A stretch of DNA of 64,000 nucleotides, taken from positions 1 to 64,000 of the forward strand of contig NMRB01001903.1 in NCBI GenBank assembly GCA_002633025.1, written 5' to 3'. Source of the stretch: Notospermus geniculatus. Its lineage: Eukaryota > Nemertea > Pilidiophora > Heteronemertea > Lineidae. The translations under genes and the position numbers were made by a program. Below are positions 62,696 through 64,000 of this stretch, one piece after another. The stretch's first letter is position 1, and every line of letters begins with the position of its first letter. The notes beneath the pieces are model-generated. The model made no database searches. It saw nothing but the letters and a program-made list of their open reading frames with translations, and was not told where the DNA came from.

Positions 62696-64000
62696 ATGAA
62701 GTGAAACTGAAGTGAGACAGAGTAAAAGCAGGGTCGGACAAACACAATGAAATTGACATGTCCGACGTCATTCGGGCGGTTCGCTAAACACTGGAATGAA
62801 CAGTGTTGAACCATACTAGACGTGTTTTTCTGTGGCGTGAGTTCCGCATGCGCGAAGCATAAATAAAGACATCATAATTCCACTCTTACTGTCTGCATCA
62901 CTAGTCACGTCATCTGATCACTTACAAGGATTCTGTAATCGGCTTGTTCCACGATTCTCCGCCATCAACATTTTATACAGTAGTCTGGTTGGTTCGTTAT
63001 GTCATAAAGTCGTGTAATATGTCATAGTGTTCCCGTTTCCCAGTGTTTCCCTCATTGTATGGGGAACGCTGTGAAACGAGAGTGACGCATTTCCCTGTTT
63101 CCCCTTTTGAAAAGCCATTGATGTCTGCTGTCCATTGTATCGATGGAAACACTAGCTATGGGAAACATTAAAAAACGTTTACGACACATGCTGCAGTCGT
63201 TCTAATGCCATGATTCGGGCCTGAGGAAGTAGGTCTATAGAATACTAAAGAGGAACACGGAAGGCTTTTAGCATACTGAGTATCTGATATCCGCTAAAGA
63301 AGAAAGCCCCAATCCTTCGTGGAAGGAAATTGTTATCACGTCACGTCACTATTGAGGCTTCCCTTGTCAGAGTTGAAACACATCATTGGGCGATTTCACT
63401 GTCAATCGAAACAGAAAAGTTCCCTTTGGTGAAAAAAGGGCAAATCTCGCTGGGGTTTAGTGTTTTAACTTTCGTTAGAGAGCTTTTGGGGGAAAAGGGA
63501 CCAGAAATGCTTGACAGTAGAGAAAATCTCTCAAATGTCCGATAAGCCCCCACGGGCTTTCATATGGTTTTCTGCTGGAAGGTCGACCAACAATACTTAA
63601 TTTGTTTTTAATGGTCAATTTCATATCAGCCGCCCAAGCAATCTTCAGCTAATCCTATTGTTACAACCCCCTGTCGGGTGGAACCCTCGTTTACGTCTTA
63701 ATTAAGCCCTGTCTTCCTCCCCTCCAAATAATACGGGGATTTCCTTTTGAGGCGGGCATTGTTTTCCCGCCGTGGTTTTGCAGGTGGATCCCTGGTCTAC
63801 CCTCAGGCACGCCAAACCAAAATCCCGACAAATAATTGTTATTTTTAATTTGTGAGCCTGGTTCTTGACATAGCTGCGTCCGATGTAGTGGCTCGCCGTG
63901 GGAAGTCCAGGCCATGGAAACGACGTCTAATCGCCTCCAGAGGAGATTAATCCTCTCGTGGTCGTCTGCTTATATTTGTTATGATTGGTGGAAGAAAATT

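Larger units (their letters stand above)
54779..64000. other. Long gene-poor right flank
   Basis: EPG5 3' UTR of unknown length (a candidate AATAAA is at 55780-55785), then repeats and one promoter-like island. Open frames at 57359-57790, 58429-58803, 61578-61931 and 63330-63545 have no recognisable motif and no supporting splice pattern. From 61000 to 64000 I see only the 62599 repeat and an NRF1-like CGCATGCGCGA near 62847. Confidence 0.5.

Overview
This is an animal (metazoan) genomic window. Genes are split by many introns with GT/AG borders and kept reading phase, intergenic DNA is rich in foldback and MITE-type repeats, and the best-resolved products (squalene epoxidase, UCKL1, EPG5) are animal proteins. 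The gene content, AGGCCTA-rich stretches, frequent ACATGTA words and the GTGAGCT dispersed repeat fit a marine invertebrate (lophotrochozoan or invertebrate deuterostome). Species cannot be fixed from the sequence. The assembly is draft quality: two N gaps (10252-11143, 36131-36279), several single-N joins, one apparent frameshift and one suspicious partial gene duplication.

Layout. 1-3660 (+): 3' part of an acidic protein ending in two CCCH zinc fingers. 3661-11313: no gene seen; a 45-bp minisatellite split by an 891-bp TA-flanked MITE, several foldback elements, and a gap. 11314-15701 (-): secreted or type I protein with a PBP1/ionotropic-glutamate-receptor-type amino-terminal domain, cut off at the gap. 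15702-19850: repeats and a reverse-transcriptase fragment. 19851-22943 (-): complete squalene epoxidase (SQLE) in 7 exons. 23529-34316 (+): uridine-cytidine kinase-like 1 (UCKL1), head to head with SQLE across a 585-bp shared promoter that holds a perfect consensus SRE-1. Five 3' UCKL1 exons are present twice. 36865-54778 (+): complete EPG5 (autophagosome-lysosome tethering factor) in 38 exons, about 2649 codons. 54779-64000: no confident gene; a promoter-like island near 56.5-57.0 kb may start a gene running out of the window, and two identical 97-bp copies of a hammerhead-ribozyme-like repeat flank it.

The genes do not form a pathway. The functional links visible are the shared SQLE/UCKL1 promoter (sterol synthesis beside pyrimidine salvage) and a recurring sequence theme: at three separate introns the splice site itself lies inside a short tandem duplication (five acceptors in the CCCH gene, five in-frame donors and a doubled acceptor in EPG5). 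No CRISPR, tRNA, rRNA or bacterial system was found.
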